Shown here piece after piece: positions 1 to 9,106 of a stretch of DNA of 42,458 nucleotides. The number at the start of each line of letters is the position of its first letter. The stretch's first letter is position 1. The notes beneath the pieces are model-generated. The model was given only the letters and a program-made list of their open reading frames with translations. It searched no databases and was not told the origin of the DNA. The DNA lies in assembly GCF_001426755.1 (NCBI RefSeq), contig NZ_LMFJ01000001.1:1-42458 (forward strand), written 5' to 3'. The DNA comes from Aeromicrobium sp. Root495 (GTDB lineage: Bacteria > Actinomycetota > Actinomycetes > Propionibacteriales > Nocardioidaceae). Position numbers and translations under genes: made by a program.

Positions 1-30
1 CCCGCCGGCGCCTGTCACCAGAACTGTCAT
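1..30 (-). CDS. N-terminus of NAD(P)-dependent epimerase/dehydratase-like protein (partial)
   Basis: Only the first ten codons lie in the window; the gene runs off the left edge. The translation, MTVLVTGAGG, is the beta1-glycine-loop opening of short-chain epimerase/dehydratase (Rossmann) proteins such as UDP-sugar epimerases. A GGAAG ribosome-binding site lies about 7 nt upstream of the ATG on this strand. A nucleotide-sugar epimerase would suit the adjoining polysaccharide locus. The family call rests on a very short stretch; another Rossmann enzyme is possible. Confidence 0.5.
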   Translation of the reverse strand, partial: MTVLVTGAGG

Positions 31-174
31 GTGTGTACTTCCGATCTGCTTGATGTGGAACGTTCGAGAGTCTTAACGACTGTGATCGTCTCAGGTTCCG
101 GTGCGGCTGTCAGGAAGCTCGCACGGCGTCAGCAGGGCGCCCACATCGGTCTCGACCGTGGTCCGGCCAGGGCG

Positions 175-1098
175 TCAGGACCAGGCCCGGACGTAGTCGA
201 CCACCATCGTGGCCGGGAACGCCGTCCCGGCGGTGGGCGCGTTGTCGCCCAGTCCCGCTCCCTGGGTCAGGTTGAGGGTGAACGGCTTGTCGAAGGGCTT
301 GCCGGCCGCGATCGAACGGCCGGACTCGGCCCGCGCCGGGAGCAGCGTGTAGGAGAGGCACGTCCTGCCGTCATAGCTGATCGTGAGCAGGGTCGGGGAC
401 CATACGAGGCGATAGGTGTGCCAGTCCGACGGCTTCGAGATCATGCAGTAGTAGTTGCTGCGCGAAGCGACGCCCGCGTCGACCCGCGGCACGTAGTGGA
501 GCTGCGGGACCACCCGGTCGGGGTACTGGGCGTAGAACTCCGCGATGTCGATCTCACCGGCCCACGGCCAGCCACCGTACGCGCGGCTCGTGGGGAAGAG
601 CCACCACGCGCTGTGGGTGCCGGGCCCGCGGGTCCCGGGGAACCGGATGCGAGCCTCGAACTGTCCGTGGGTCTGCTGGAACCGGCCGAGCGTGGTGAGG
701 CTCGCAGCGGTGTAGGACGAGCGGTACCTGCCCGAGGGGCTCTTGCACGTGAAGGGCTTCGACGTCCTTCGTGCGGTGAGGCGCAAGGTCCCCCGGTTCA
801 CGGCGATGTTGCGCGGGCTGTCGAAGTAGCAGTCGCGGTTGATGGCGTAGCCGCTCGTCCTCGTGGTCACCGGCTGCCAGCGGCTGCGGTCGAGGGACCT
901 GCCGCCGAAACCGTCGGCGAACCTGCAGCGCCAGGCCGATCCGTCCGGCTTGTAGCGCGTGGGACCGCAGCTCGGGGCCGCGGCTGCTGCGACGGCGTCG
1001 TCCGGCAGGGCGACGGTGGTCGACGATGCAAGGACGACGAGCGAGGCCACGACGGCCATGGCAGTGGTGACGGTGCGTCGCAGGGCGTGGGTCAGCAC
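175..1098 (-). CDS. Secreted glycoside hydrolase family 16 protein
   Basis: A 307-residue secreted beta-glucanase-like hydrolase. From the GTG at 1098 it has a basic n-region (THALRR), a hydrophobic stretch at about residues 10-30 and an Ala-rich cleavage region ending near AAAAAPSC. The GH16 jelly-roll follows from about residue 45 to the end. The GH16 signature GEIDIAE is at 181-187, giving Glu182 as nucleophile, Asp184 as helper and Glu187 as acid/base. The GTG start is preferred over the in-frame ATG at 1173 because AGGAAG lies 7 nt upstream and the signal peptide then has a normal short n-region. Family members cut beta-1,3/1,4-glucans or related galactans; the substrate is not visible. 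Beside an exopolysaccharide locus it may trim or release the polymer (inference). Confidence 0.85.
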   Translation of the reverse strand: MLTHALRRTVTTAMAVVASLVVLASSTTVALPDDAVAAAAAPSCGPTRYKPDGSAWRCRFADGFGGRSLDRSRWQPVTTRTSGYAINRDCYFDSPRNIAVNRGTLRLTARRTSKPFTCKSPSGRYRSSYTAASLTTLGRFQQTHGQFEARIRFPGTRGPGTHSAWWLFPTSRAYGGWPWAGEIDIAEFYAQYPDRVVPQLHYVPRVDAGVASRSNYYCMISKPSDWHTYRLVWSPTLLTISYDGRTCLSYTLLPARAESGRSIAAGKPFDKPFTLNLTQGAGLGDNAPTAGTAFPATMVVDYVRAWS

Positions 1099-1297
1099 GT
1101 AGGCGCTTCCTGGTCGACGAGTCGGAACAGGCAGACGGTCCCACCCCCCGAACGCCCGGGACCTGTTGTCCATGGCTGCCGCCCCAGGTCTCCCGTTCAG
1201 GGCGGCGTTCGTCCTCGTGCCACGAAGCGTACCCACTCGGGCGGGCCGACAGATGACCCGAACGAGCCATCTTGCAGGACTTCCGACCCGGGTCGGG

Positions 1298-1338
1298 CCA
1301 GGACCGGCCGCCGCGTCGTCCTGCACCACCGGTCCTGG
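1298..1338 (-). terminator. Hairpin downstream of guaB1
   Basis: A perfect 10-bp inverted repeat (CCAGGACCGG / CCGGTCCTGG) with a 21-nt loop begins about 30 nt after the guaB1-like stop codon on the minus strand. There is no T-tract, as is common in high-GC actinobacteria. It may end the guaB1 message ahead of the GH16 gene. A separate 14-nt perfect palindrome, CCGACCCGGGTCGG, lies at 1283-1296. Confidence 0.4.
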
Positions 1339-1369
1339 GAACGGGGCCTTCTGCCGGGGGGCCTCCGGC

Positions 1370-2839
<1,470 letters not shown>

Positions 2840-2886
2840 GGCACGGCATCCGGCCGCAGAGTGGCGCCAGGACGGGTCCCGACCCC

Positions 2887-2892
2887 TAGACT
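2887..2892 (+). promoter_or_regulatory. -10 box for the first FkbM/glycosyltransferase operon
   Basis: TAGACT lies 38 nt before the ATG of the FkbM gene. GAAAGGG at about 2918-2924 would be the ribosome-binding site. This promoter is divergent from that of guaB1. Confidence 0.45.
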
Positions 2893-2930
2893 GCGGTCCA
2901 CCGGGGGAGATCCTCTTCGAAAGGGTTCGG

Positions 2931-3617
2931 ATGTCGAGAGCACGTGTGTTCCTCGCCAAGGCCAAGATGAAGCTCGCGATCTTCTTCCTCGAGGCGTGGC
3001 TGCGCCCCGAGCGACCTGCGGGCATGCAGCGGTTCGGCACCTACTACGGCGGCTGGTGGATCCCCTCGGTCGATCCCGACGCGGGCCCGGCCTTCTGCGT
3101 GGGGGCCGGCACCGACGTCACCTTCGACCTCGAGCTCCTGCGGCTCGGCTACCGCGTCTACACCGCCGACCCCACCCCGGCCGCCGTCGAGCACGTGGAG
3201 GGCCTGGGGTCCGACCTCACCTTCATCCCGGTGGGCGTCTGGACCTCGGTCACCGAGCTCGAGTTCGCCCAGGACGACGTCTGGGAGGAGTCCTGGATGA
3301 TCGGCGAGACCACGCCCTCGGGCACCTCCACCTCCACGGTCGAGAAGATGCCGGTCACCACCGTCCGCCGTCTCGTCGAGGACGCCGGTGAGACCGAGGC
3401 GGCCGTGCTCAAGCTCGACATCGAAGGTGCGGAGCACCGTGTCATCGAGCAGATGCTCGGCGACGGCATGCGGCCGCTCTGCCTCTGCGTCGAGTTCGAC
3501 GACCACCGCGTCCGCGCCGTCATCGCCACCACGAAGCTCCTGCGCCGGGCGGGGTACCGCCTCCTGCAGATCGAGGGCCTCAACCACGTCTACGTGCGCG
3601 AGCCCGCGGCGGGATGA
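2931..3617 (+). CDS. FkbM family methyltransferase
   Basis: A 228-residue class-I SAM-dependent methyltransferase of the FkbM family, which O-methylates sugars or other hydroxyls on surface glycans and polyketides. The SAM-binding loop is FCVGAGTDVTFDLEL at about residues 55-69. The family hallmark LKLDIEGAEH lies near residues 160-169, and ALCLCVEF-like strand residues follow. The start is supported by GAAAGGG a few bases upstream. The stop overlaps the next glycosyltransferase start (ATGA), so the two are translationally coupled; the simplest reading is that this enzyme methylates a residue added by that transferase (inference). The family is clear; the acceptor is unknown. Confidence 0.85.
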   Translation: MSRARVFLAKAKMKLAIFFLEAWLRPERPAGMQRFGTYYGGWWIPSVDPDAGPAFCVGAGTDVTFDLELLRLGYRVYTADPTPAAVEHVEGLGSDLTFIPVGVWTSVTELEFAQDDVWEESWMIGETTPSGTSTSTVEKMPVTTVRRLVEDAGETEAAVLKLDIEGAEHRVIEQMLGDGMRPLCLCVEFDDHRVRAVIATTKLLRRAGYRLLQIEGLNHVYVREPAAG

Positions 3618-4669
3618 CCGCAAGCACCTCGGGGGGGCCGGTCCGCGTCGTCGGACCGTTCCCGCCCCCCATGCACGGGGCGGCGCGCGTCACGGCCGAC
3701 GTCGCCGAGCGCCTGGCGGGCCGTTCCGCGCGGCCGCTCGTCCGGGTCGACACAAATGACGACGCGGGCCTCGCCCGGCGCCTGGTGCGCCTGGTCCGCG
3801 GCCTCCTCGTCGTGCTGGTCGGTGCCCCGGGCCGGGGGAGCCTGTACGTGGGAGGCGCCGGCGGCGAGCTGGTCTGGTACCAGGCGCTGCTCGTGCTGCT
3901 GGCGCGCGTGACCCGGCGCCCGGCCGCCTACCACCACCACAACTACAGCTACCTCCACGAGCGCTCGGCCGCCATGGCCGCCCTGGTCCGGTGCGGCGGA
4001 CCGCGGCTCGTCCACGTGGTGCTGGGCGACGTGATGGCGGCGCGCCTGCAAGAGCTCTACCCGGGAGCGGCCAGGGTGCTCACGTGCTCCAACGCGGGCC
4101 TCATGAGCCCTGTGCCCCCGGGGGACGCGCCCGTGGGCGGGGCGTTCGTGCTGGGCCACCTGAGCAACCTGTCGCTCGAGAAGGGCCTCGCCGACGTCGT
4201 CGCCTCACTGGACCGGGCGCTCGACGCCGGCCTCGACGCGCGGCTCCTCCTCGCGGGCCCGTGCTCCTCCCCGGAGGCACAGGCCCTGGTCGACGACGTG
4301 GTCCGCAGGCACCCCGACCGCGTGGCGGCACCCGGTCGCCTCGACGGCCCGGCCGTCGACGCCTTCTACCGCGACATCGACCTGTTCGTGTTCCCCAGCA
4401 CCTACGTCAACGAGGCGGAGCCGCTCGTCGTGCTCGACGCGCTGCGCCACGGCGTCCCGGCGGTCGCCTACGACACCGGCTGCCTGCAGGAGCTCGTGGA
4501 GCCGGGGCACCTGGTGCGCGTCGGCGACGACCTTCCCGCCGCCGTCGTCGAGGCCGTGCGCGGAGCGGGGCCCGACGACGCCGAGCGGGCACGTCGGCGG
4601 TTCGAGCAGCGCAGGGACGCCGCCCTCGTCGCGCACGAGCAGCTGCTCGAGGTGCTCGCTCCCCGCTAG
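3614..4669 (+). CDS. Glycosyltransferase family 4-type protein
   Basis: A 351-residue GT-B fold glycosyltransferase. The N-terminal domain opens with VRVVGPFPPPMHGAARV, typical of group 1 transferases with a Gly-rich acceptor-side loop. The C-terminal nucleotide-sugar domain holds HLSNLSLEKGL and FVFPSTYVNEAEPLVVLDAL, a variant of the EX7E motif, followed by GVPAVAYDTG. It is presumably cytoplasmic or peripheral at the membrane, adding one sugar to a lipid-linked repeat unit. Its ATG overlaps the upstream FkbM stop by four bases. Donor and acceptor cannot be read from sequence. Confidence 0.87.
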   Translation: MTASTSGGPVRVVGPFPPPMHGAARVTADVAERLAGRSARPLVRVDTNDDAGLARRLVRLVRGLLVVLVGAPGRGSLYVGGAGGELVWYQALLVLLARVTRRPAAYHHHNYSYLHERSAAMAALVRCGGPRLVHVVLGDVMAARLQELYPGAARVLTCSNAGLMSPVPPGDAPVGGAFVLGHLSNLSLEKGLADVVASLDRALDAGLDARLLLAGPCSSPEAQALVDDVVRRHPDRVAAPGRLDGPAVDAFYRDIDLFVFPSTYVNEAEPLVVLDALRHGVPAVAYDTGCLQELVEPGHLVRVGDDLPAAVVEAVRGAGPDDAERARRRFEQRRDAALVAHEQLLEVLAPR

Positions 4670-4724
4670 AGCGACGGCCCGCCGAGCGCGGTCCGAAGAA
4701 CGGTCCCGAAGCGGTCGATCTTGG

Positions 4725-4754
4725 TAGGGTGTGCCGACTCCACAGGGGTCGGTA
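4725..4754 (+). promoter_or_regulatory. -10 box and 5'-end hairpin before the second glycosyltransferase
   Basis: TAGGGT at 4725-4730 is a plausible -10 box. Directly after it, CCGACTCC (4734-4741) pairs with GGGGTCGG (4745-4752) across a 3-nt loop, and the stem can extend to 4732-4754. The hairpin would be at or near the 5' end of the mRNA and ends at the CAGGAAGG ribosome-binding site. It could stabilise the transcript or limit translation. Confidence 0.4.
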
Positions 4755-4767
4755 CAGGAAGGTTGGC

Positions 4768-5931
4768 ATGGCTCAGGACCGCACGGCGACCGTCATCGTC
4801 GAGCCCGACTACGCAGGGCATCACTACCAGGCGGTGGCCGCCGTCGCCGGCGTCGCCGTCCACCACGGACCGGTCGTGATGCTCACGACCCACGAGGGGG
4901 TCGAGAACCCCTCGCTGCGCGTCTACCTCGGTCACCTGCTCGACTCCGACTCCTTCGAGGCGGTCGGCGTCTTCGACGACCGGCGCCCGCCCACGGCCGA
5001 CCTCGCGCGGCTCTCGGCCGACTGGTGCCGCACCGGCGTGCAGGGCGTCCCCGTCGGACGGGTCGTGCTGATGGACGGCGACCAGCCGCTCAAGCGGTGG
5101 TGGGCCGTCGCCCCGCGCCAGCTCCGCGGCCTCACCCGTCGCCCGCGGGTCATCTTCATGCTCACCCGCTACCCCGCCCGCCTGCGCCTCACCGACCTCA
5201 CCGGCTGGCGCCTGCGCGGTCCCAAGGCCACGCTCGCCGTCGTGGCCATGCTGCGCCGCAGCCTGCACCGCGTCGTGGGGTTCAGCGGACGTGAGGACGA
5301 CGCTCGCGGGTGGATCGTGCGCCGGGTCCGGGACCCGCACTACAGCTCGGCCCACGCGCGCGACGCCGCCCTGTACCGCGAGCAGCTGGGTCTGCCTCAG
5401 GACAAGGTCGTCGTGGGCATCTTCGGCGCGGTGGGCCCGCGCAAGAACGCCCCGCTCATCCTGGAGGCCATCGACGCCTCCGGCCTCGACGCCGTGCTGG
5501 TCCTGGCCGGCGGCTTCGAGCCCGGCGTGCAGGAGTGGCTGGACTCGCTCGAGCCCCGCGACCGCGAGCGGGTCGTGGCCCGCGACGAGTTCCTCGACAA
5601 CGACACGCTCGACCGCTTCGTGGCGTCCGCCGACGTCGTGCCGCTCGCCCTCACCAACAACGGCCCGAGCGGCATCATGGGCAAGGCCCAGGCGGCCGGG
5701 GTCCCGGTCGTCACCACCGGCTCGGTCGTGCGCGCCCGAGAGGTCGAGGCCACCGGCACCGGCGTCGCCTGCGAGTTCACGGCCCAGAGCATCGGGGCGG
5801 CCATCCGCACGGTCGTCGAGGGTGACTTCACCGTCACGCAGGAGCTCGACGAGGTCACGCCCGAGGAGTTCGGCCGCACCGTCCTGGGGGTCGACGAGCA
5901 GGGACGTCCGTACGAGAGGATCGCACGATGA
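4768..5931 (+). CDS. Glycosyltransferase (GT-B fold)
   Basis: A 387-residue glycosyltransferase of the GT4/GT1 type. The N-terminal half carries VIVEPDYAGHHYQAV, a loop typical of actinobacterial GT-B transferases. The C-terminal half has VVVGIFGAVGPRKNAPLIL (donor-domain start), a DEFLDNDTLDRFVASADVVPL stretch and GPSGIMGKAQAAGVPVVTTG in the position of the donor-binding EX7E region. The ATG at 4768 is chosen because CAGGAAGG precedes it by about 5 nt; the long upstream open frame is a shadow of the previous gene. The stop overlaps the next FkbM gene by ATGA, repeating the transferase/methyltransferase pairing seen just upstream. Substrates are unknown. Confidence 0.8.
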   Translation: MAQDRTATVIVEPDYAGHHYQAVAAVAGVAVHHGPVVMLTTHEGVENPSLRVYLGHLLDSDSFEAVGVFDDRRPPTADLARLSADWCRTGVQGVPVGRVVLMDGDQPLKRWWAVAPRQLRGLTRRPRVIFMLTRYPARLRLTDLTGWRLRGPKATLAVVAMLRRSLHRVVGFSGREDDARGWIVRRVRDPHYSSAHARDAALYREQLGLPQDKVVVGIFGAVGPRKNAPLILEAIDASGLDAVLVLAGGFEPGVQEWLDSLEPRDRERVVARDEFLDNDTLDRFVASADVVPLALTNNGPSGIMGKAQAAGVPVVTTGSVVRAREVEATGTGVACEFTAQSIGAAIRTVVEGDFTVTQELDEVTPEEFGRTVLGVDEQGRPYERIAR

Positions 5932-6641
5932 GTGCCCGTCACACGCTGATGCACGCCGCGGTCCGCGGACTCGGCCGCCGAGGCTTCGAGGTGCGCCGCC
6001 ACCCCGCCACCCGCCGCCAGATGCTGCTCGAGCGGCTCGGGGTCGACCTCGTGCTCGACGTCGGTGCGGCCGACGGCGGCTACGGTCGCCAGCTCCGCGA
6101 GTTCGGGTACCGCGGCGACATCGTCTCGTTCGAGCCGCAGGCCTCGGCCTTCGCCGCGCTCACCGAGGGCAGCGCCGCCGACCCGCGCTGGAGCACCCGC
6201 CACAAGGGACTCGGCTCGGAGGCCGGCGAGGCCGTCATCAACATCGCGTCCAACAGCACCAGCAGCTCGCTGCTGCCCATGCTCGACGCGCACGTGGAGG
6301 CAGCACCGCAGGTCACCTACGTCGGCGAGGAGACCATCACCATCGCCCGCCTCGACGACGAGACGCCGGACCTCCTCGCCGACCACCGGGCGCCCTTCCT
6401 CAAGATCGACACCCAGGGCTTCGAGCGGGAGGTGCTGGCCGGCGGAGCGGACACCGTGGAGTCGTGCGTGGGACTGCAGCTGGAGCTGTCGTTCGTGCCG
6501 CTGTACGGCGGCGGGATGCTCGTCGACGAGGCGGTCTCCTGGGCCTACGACCACGGCTTCCACCTCGTCGTCGTCGAGCAGGGCTACGCCTCGCCCACCG
6601 GCGAGATCCTCCAGATCGACGGCATCTTCGCCCGCGACTGA
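5928..6641 (+). CDS. FkbM family methyltransferase (second copy)
   Basis: A 237-residue class-I methyltransferase. Motif I is LVLDVGAADGGYGRQL at about residues 41-56, followed by FEPQ (acidic-loop region), and the FkbM hallmark LKIDTQGFEREVL sits near residues 163-175. It is more canonical than the FkbM protein at 2931 and only distantly similar, so they are not recent duplicates. It is coupled to the preceding glycosyltransferase by a four-base overlap and closed by a strong convergent hairpin. The likely role is O-methylation of a glycan residue. Confidence 0.87.
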   Translation: MSARHTLMHAAVRGLGRRGFEVRRHPATRRQMLLERLGVDLVLDVGAADGGYGRQLREFGYRGDIVSFEPQASAFAALTEGSAADPRWSTRHKGLGSEAGEAVINIASNSTSSSLLPMLDAHVEAAPQVTYVGEETITIARLDDETPDLLADHRAPFLKIDTQGFEREVLAGGADTVESCVGLQLELSFVPLYGGGMLVDEAVSWAYDHGFHLVVVEQGYASPTGEILQIDGIFARD

Positions 6642-6668
6642 GCCTGACCGCCCGGGGGTCGGTCAGGC
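6642..6668. terminator. Bidirectional terminator between FkbM and flippase genes
   Basis: A perfect 9-bp stem (GCCTGACCG / CGGTCAGGC) with a 9-nt loop begins right after the FkbM stop codon and covers the stop codon of the opposing flippase gene. Its position between convergent genes supports a two-way terminator despite the lack of a T-run. Confidence 0.6.
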
Positions 6669-7994
6669 GCGATGGCGGCCGCGGACGACCCGGGCGCGCG
6701 GTCGGCGCGCCACGGCCCACCCGAGGGCGAGGCAGCTGAGCCCGCCCACGAGGGCGAGGGTGATCCCCACGCCCGTCAGGGAGTCCGAGAGCGAGGCGGC
6801 CACGATCCCCACCGCCAGGACGGGCAGGAGCGCGAGCTCGACCCATGACGCCACGCCGCCTCGTCCCTGCCCCTGCAGCACGGCGATGAACACCCGCCGG
6901 ACGGCGAACAGGCCGTCGGCCAGGATGAGCCAGCGGGCGCACGCGACCGCACCGAGGAACTCCTGGCCGAAGGCCAGGCGGATGATCGGCTCGGCCAGCA
7001 CCTCCAGGGCGGCCACGATGACCACCACGAGGAGGACGGTGACCCCCGTCCACCGGCGGATGACGGCGCGCTGACCGTCGGGGTCCTCCTGGTGCTGGGC
7101 CACCTGGGGCAGGACCACGACACTGATGGCCGTGCTCACGAGGCGGCACAAGTTGGAGACGGCGGTCGCCGCCGCGAACAGCCCGAGGGCGGTGGTGCCG
7201 AGCAGACCGCCCACGAGGAGCCGCTCGATGCCGAGGCCGTCGAGGGGTCGCACGCCGCTCACGTAGTTGCGCCGGGTCTCGGTCCAGAGGGCCGCCTCCT
7301 CGATGGGCTCACCGCCGCCGCGGCGCAGGAGCGCGAACCACGAGAGCACGAGGCCCAGCCCGTTGGCGGCGACGTAGGCCACGAGCACCGACGTGGCGCC
7401 CCACGACCAGTCCGCGGCGAGCGCGACGGAGAGGGCCACCACGAAGGCGGCCTGCGGGGCGAGCGCGACCCACGCCATCCGGACGAGGCGGCCCTCGCCC
7501 TGCAGGCCGCCGGCCAGGACGAGGAAGAGGATCGTCTGGAGGGTGATCACGACCACCACGACGGCCGTGACGACCTGCTCCTCGACGTCGGCCCCGTGGT
7601 GCAGGACCGGCACCAGCGCACCGGCCACCAGGGCCGGGAGCACCAGGAGCCAACCGCGGCGACGCGCCACGGCGCCGAAGCCGTCGCGGGCGCCCACGCG
7701 TCGCTCGGCCAGCAGCTTGGTGATCGCCGGGGGCAGGCTGCCCCCGAAGCTGAGCTGGGCGGCGAAGGTCGCGATGGCCATGGCGAGGGCCACCACGCCG
7801 CGTCCCTCGACCCCCAGCACCCGGGCCGAGATGACGCCCGAGGCGAGGATCAGGAACTGGACGCCGAACGTGGCACCCACGATGAGCAGGAACGTGAACC
7901 CGCCCCGCGCGGTGCCGGTGACCGGGGGCGGCGGGTCGGGGAGGAGGGGCTGCTCGTCGGTGTCCGGTCGCGGCCCGGGGTTGGCGTCCGGCAC
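6663..7994 (-). CDS. Wzx-type polysaccharide flippase / MATE-like membrane protein
   Basis: A 443-residue polytopic protein with about 12 hydrophobic helices, beginning after a Pro-rich cytoplasmic N-terminus (about residues 1-27). Features of the MOP/Wzx exporter family include the first helix FLLIVGATFGVQFLILASGVISARVLG, the conserved GVEGRGVVALA loop and a long helix-rich repeat. It would flip lipid-linked repeat units across the membrane for polymerisation by the Wzy-like protein at 15537. GTG at 7994 is preferred: TATGCT lies six bases upstream, a leaderless arrangement, and it gives the shortest N-terminus before the first helix. It is antisense to both neighbouring operons. Confidence 0.8.
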   Translation of the reverse strand: MPDANPGPRPDTDEQPLLPDPPPPVTGTARGGFTFLLIVGATFGVQFLILASGVISARVLGVEGRGVVALAMAIATFAAQLSFGGSLPPAITKLLAERRVGARDGFGAVARRRGWLLVLPALVAGALVPVLHHGADVEEQVVTAVVVVVITLQTILFLVLAGGLQGEGRLVRMAWVALAPQAAFVVALSVALAADWSWGATSVLVAYVAANGLGLVLSWFALLRRGGGEPIEEAALWTETRRNYVSGVRPLDGLGIERLLVGGLLGTTALGLFAAATAVSNLCRLVSTAISVVVLPQVAQHQEDPDGQRAVIRRWTGVTVLLVVVIVAALEVLAEPIIRLAFGQEFLGAVACARWLILADGLFAVRRVFIAVLQGQGRGGVASWVELALLPVLAVGIVAASLSDSLTGVGITLALVGGLSCLALGWAVARRPRARVVRGRHRA

Positions 7995-8000
7995 GCCGTG

Positions 8001-8049
8001 AGCATACTCGCGACAAGCGGCTCCGAGCGGGAGCCGCGTCCCGTACGAT
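8001..8049. promoter_or_regulatory. Divergent leaderless promoters for flippase and methyltransferase
   Basis: Minus strand: TATGCT (8006-8001), six bases, GTG at 7994. Plus strand: TACGAT (8044-8049), six bases, ATG at 8056. Neither start has a ribosome-binding site, so both mRNAs are expected to begin at the start codon. The two -10 boxes are 37 bp apart. Confidence 0.6.
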
Positions 8050-8055
8050 CTCCGC

Positions 8056-9066
8056 ATGGTCAGCCTCCTGCCTGAGCAGCAGCCCACTCCCTCGGCCAAG
8101 GAACGCGCCGCGCGCTTCCTGCCCTCACCCGTCGTCAACGGTCTCGACCGCGTCGTCTTCGGCTCGCGCAAGGCGCGCATCCGTGGCGCGCAGCGGCTCG
8201 GCAAGGCCCTCGGCTACAACATCGTCAAGAAGGGCGACTACTACTCCACGTTGCCCGTCCTGACCGAGATCGAGGCCACCAAGGCGCGGTGGGACAAGCC
8301 CAGCGCCCTCGCCGGCCTCGACATCGACGTCCCTGCCATGACCGAGACCCTCGACGACCTGGCCAAGAAGTGGGACGCCGAGTTCGTCGAGCAGACCGGC
8401 GACTACCTGGCCAACACGCGGCGTGGGTTCGGCCCCGGCTACCCGGCGCTCGACGCCCGGTTCCTCTACTTCATGCTGCGCGAGCACAAGCCCCGCCGCT
8501 ACCTCGAGGTCGGCTCCGGCCTGTCCACCTTCTACGCGTCCCTCGCGGCCGAGCGCAACAAGGCCGAGGGCGACCCGCTGCACATCACGTGCGTCGAGCC
8601 GTACCCCTTCGACGCGCTGCGGACGCTCCCCGACTTCGACCTCGTCGAGGGCTTCGTCCAGGACGTCCCCGTCTCGAAGTTCCAGGAGCTCGAGGACGGC
8701 GACGTGCTGTTCATCGACTCCACCCACGCCCTCAAGATCGACAGCGACGTCGCGTACCTGTTCCTCGAGGTGCTCCCGCAGGTCAAGAAGGGCGTGTGGG
8801 TGCACATCCACGACGTCCACTTCCCGTACAACACGCCCTACCCGTCGTCCACGTGGCTGTTCGGCGAGCGCTGGCCCGTCTACTGGAACGAGGCCATGGT
8901 CGTGCAGACGTTCCTGGCCTTCAACTCCGCGTTCGAGGTCGTGCTGTCGGCGCCCATGATCCGTCACCAGGACGAGTCGGTCCTGCGGGAGCGGTTCGCC
9001 GACTACGTGCCGGTGGACGACGACATCAACCCGCCGTCCTCGCTCTGGATCCGCCGGATCTCCTGA
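8056..9066 (+). CDS. Class I SAM-dependent methyltransferase (Methyltransf_24-like)
   Basis: A 336-residue protein. An N-terminal region of about 135 residues lacks a recognised motif. A methyltransferase core follows: RYLEVGSGLSTFYAS (motif I, about 146-160), CVEPYPFDAL (acidic motif II), DVLFIDSTHAL (motif IV) and VHIHDVHFPYN, with the His/Asp metal-site pattern seen in catechol- and sugar-methyltransferase relatives. It is probably soluble and acts on a nucleotide sugar or glycan. It stands alone between the flippase (divergent) and the SGNH-type gene (convergent). The family is good; the substrate is unknown. Confidence 0.78.
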   Translation: MVSLLPEQQPTPSAKERAARFLPSPVVNGLDRVVFGSRKARIRGAQRLGKALGYNIVKKGDYYSTLPVLTEIEATKARWDKPSALAGLDIDVPAMTETLDDLAKKWDAEFVEQTGDYLANTRRGFGPGYPALDARFLYFMLREHKPRRYLEVGSGLSTFYASLAAERNKAEGDPLHITCVEPYPFDALRTLPDFDLVEGFVQDVPVSKFQELEDGDVLFIDSTHALKIDSDVAYLFLEVLPQVKKGVWVHIHDVHFPYNTPYPSSTWLFGERWPVYWNEAMVVQTFLAFNSAFEVVLSAPMIRHQDESVLRERFADYVPVDDDINPPSSLWIRRIS

Positions 9067-9078
9067 CGTCCCGGACGG

Positions 9079-9106
9079 GCCTCGGTCGGCGGGAGCCGGC
9101 CGGGGC
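9079..9106. terminator. Bidirectional terminator
   Basis: A 12-bp stem with G-U pairs (GCCTCGGTCGGC / GCCGGCCGGGGC) and a GGGA loop fills most of the 39-bp gap between the convergent methyltransferase and SGNH-type genes. Confidence 0.6.
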
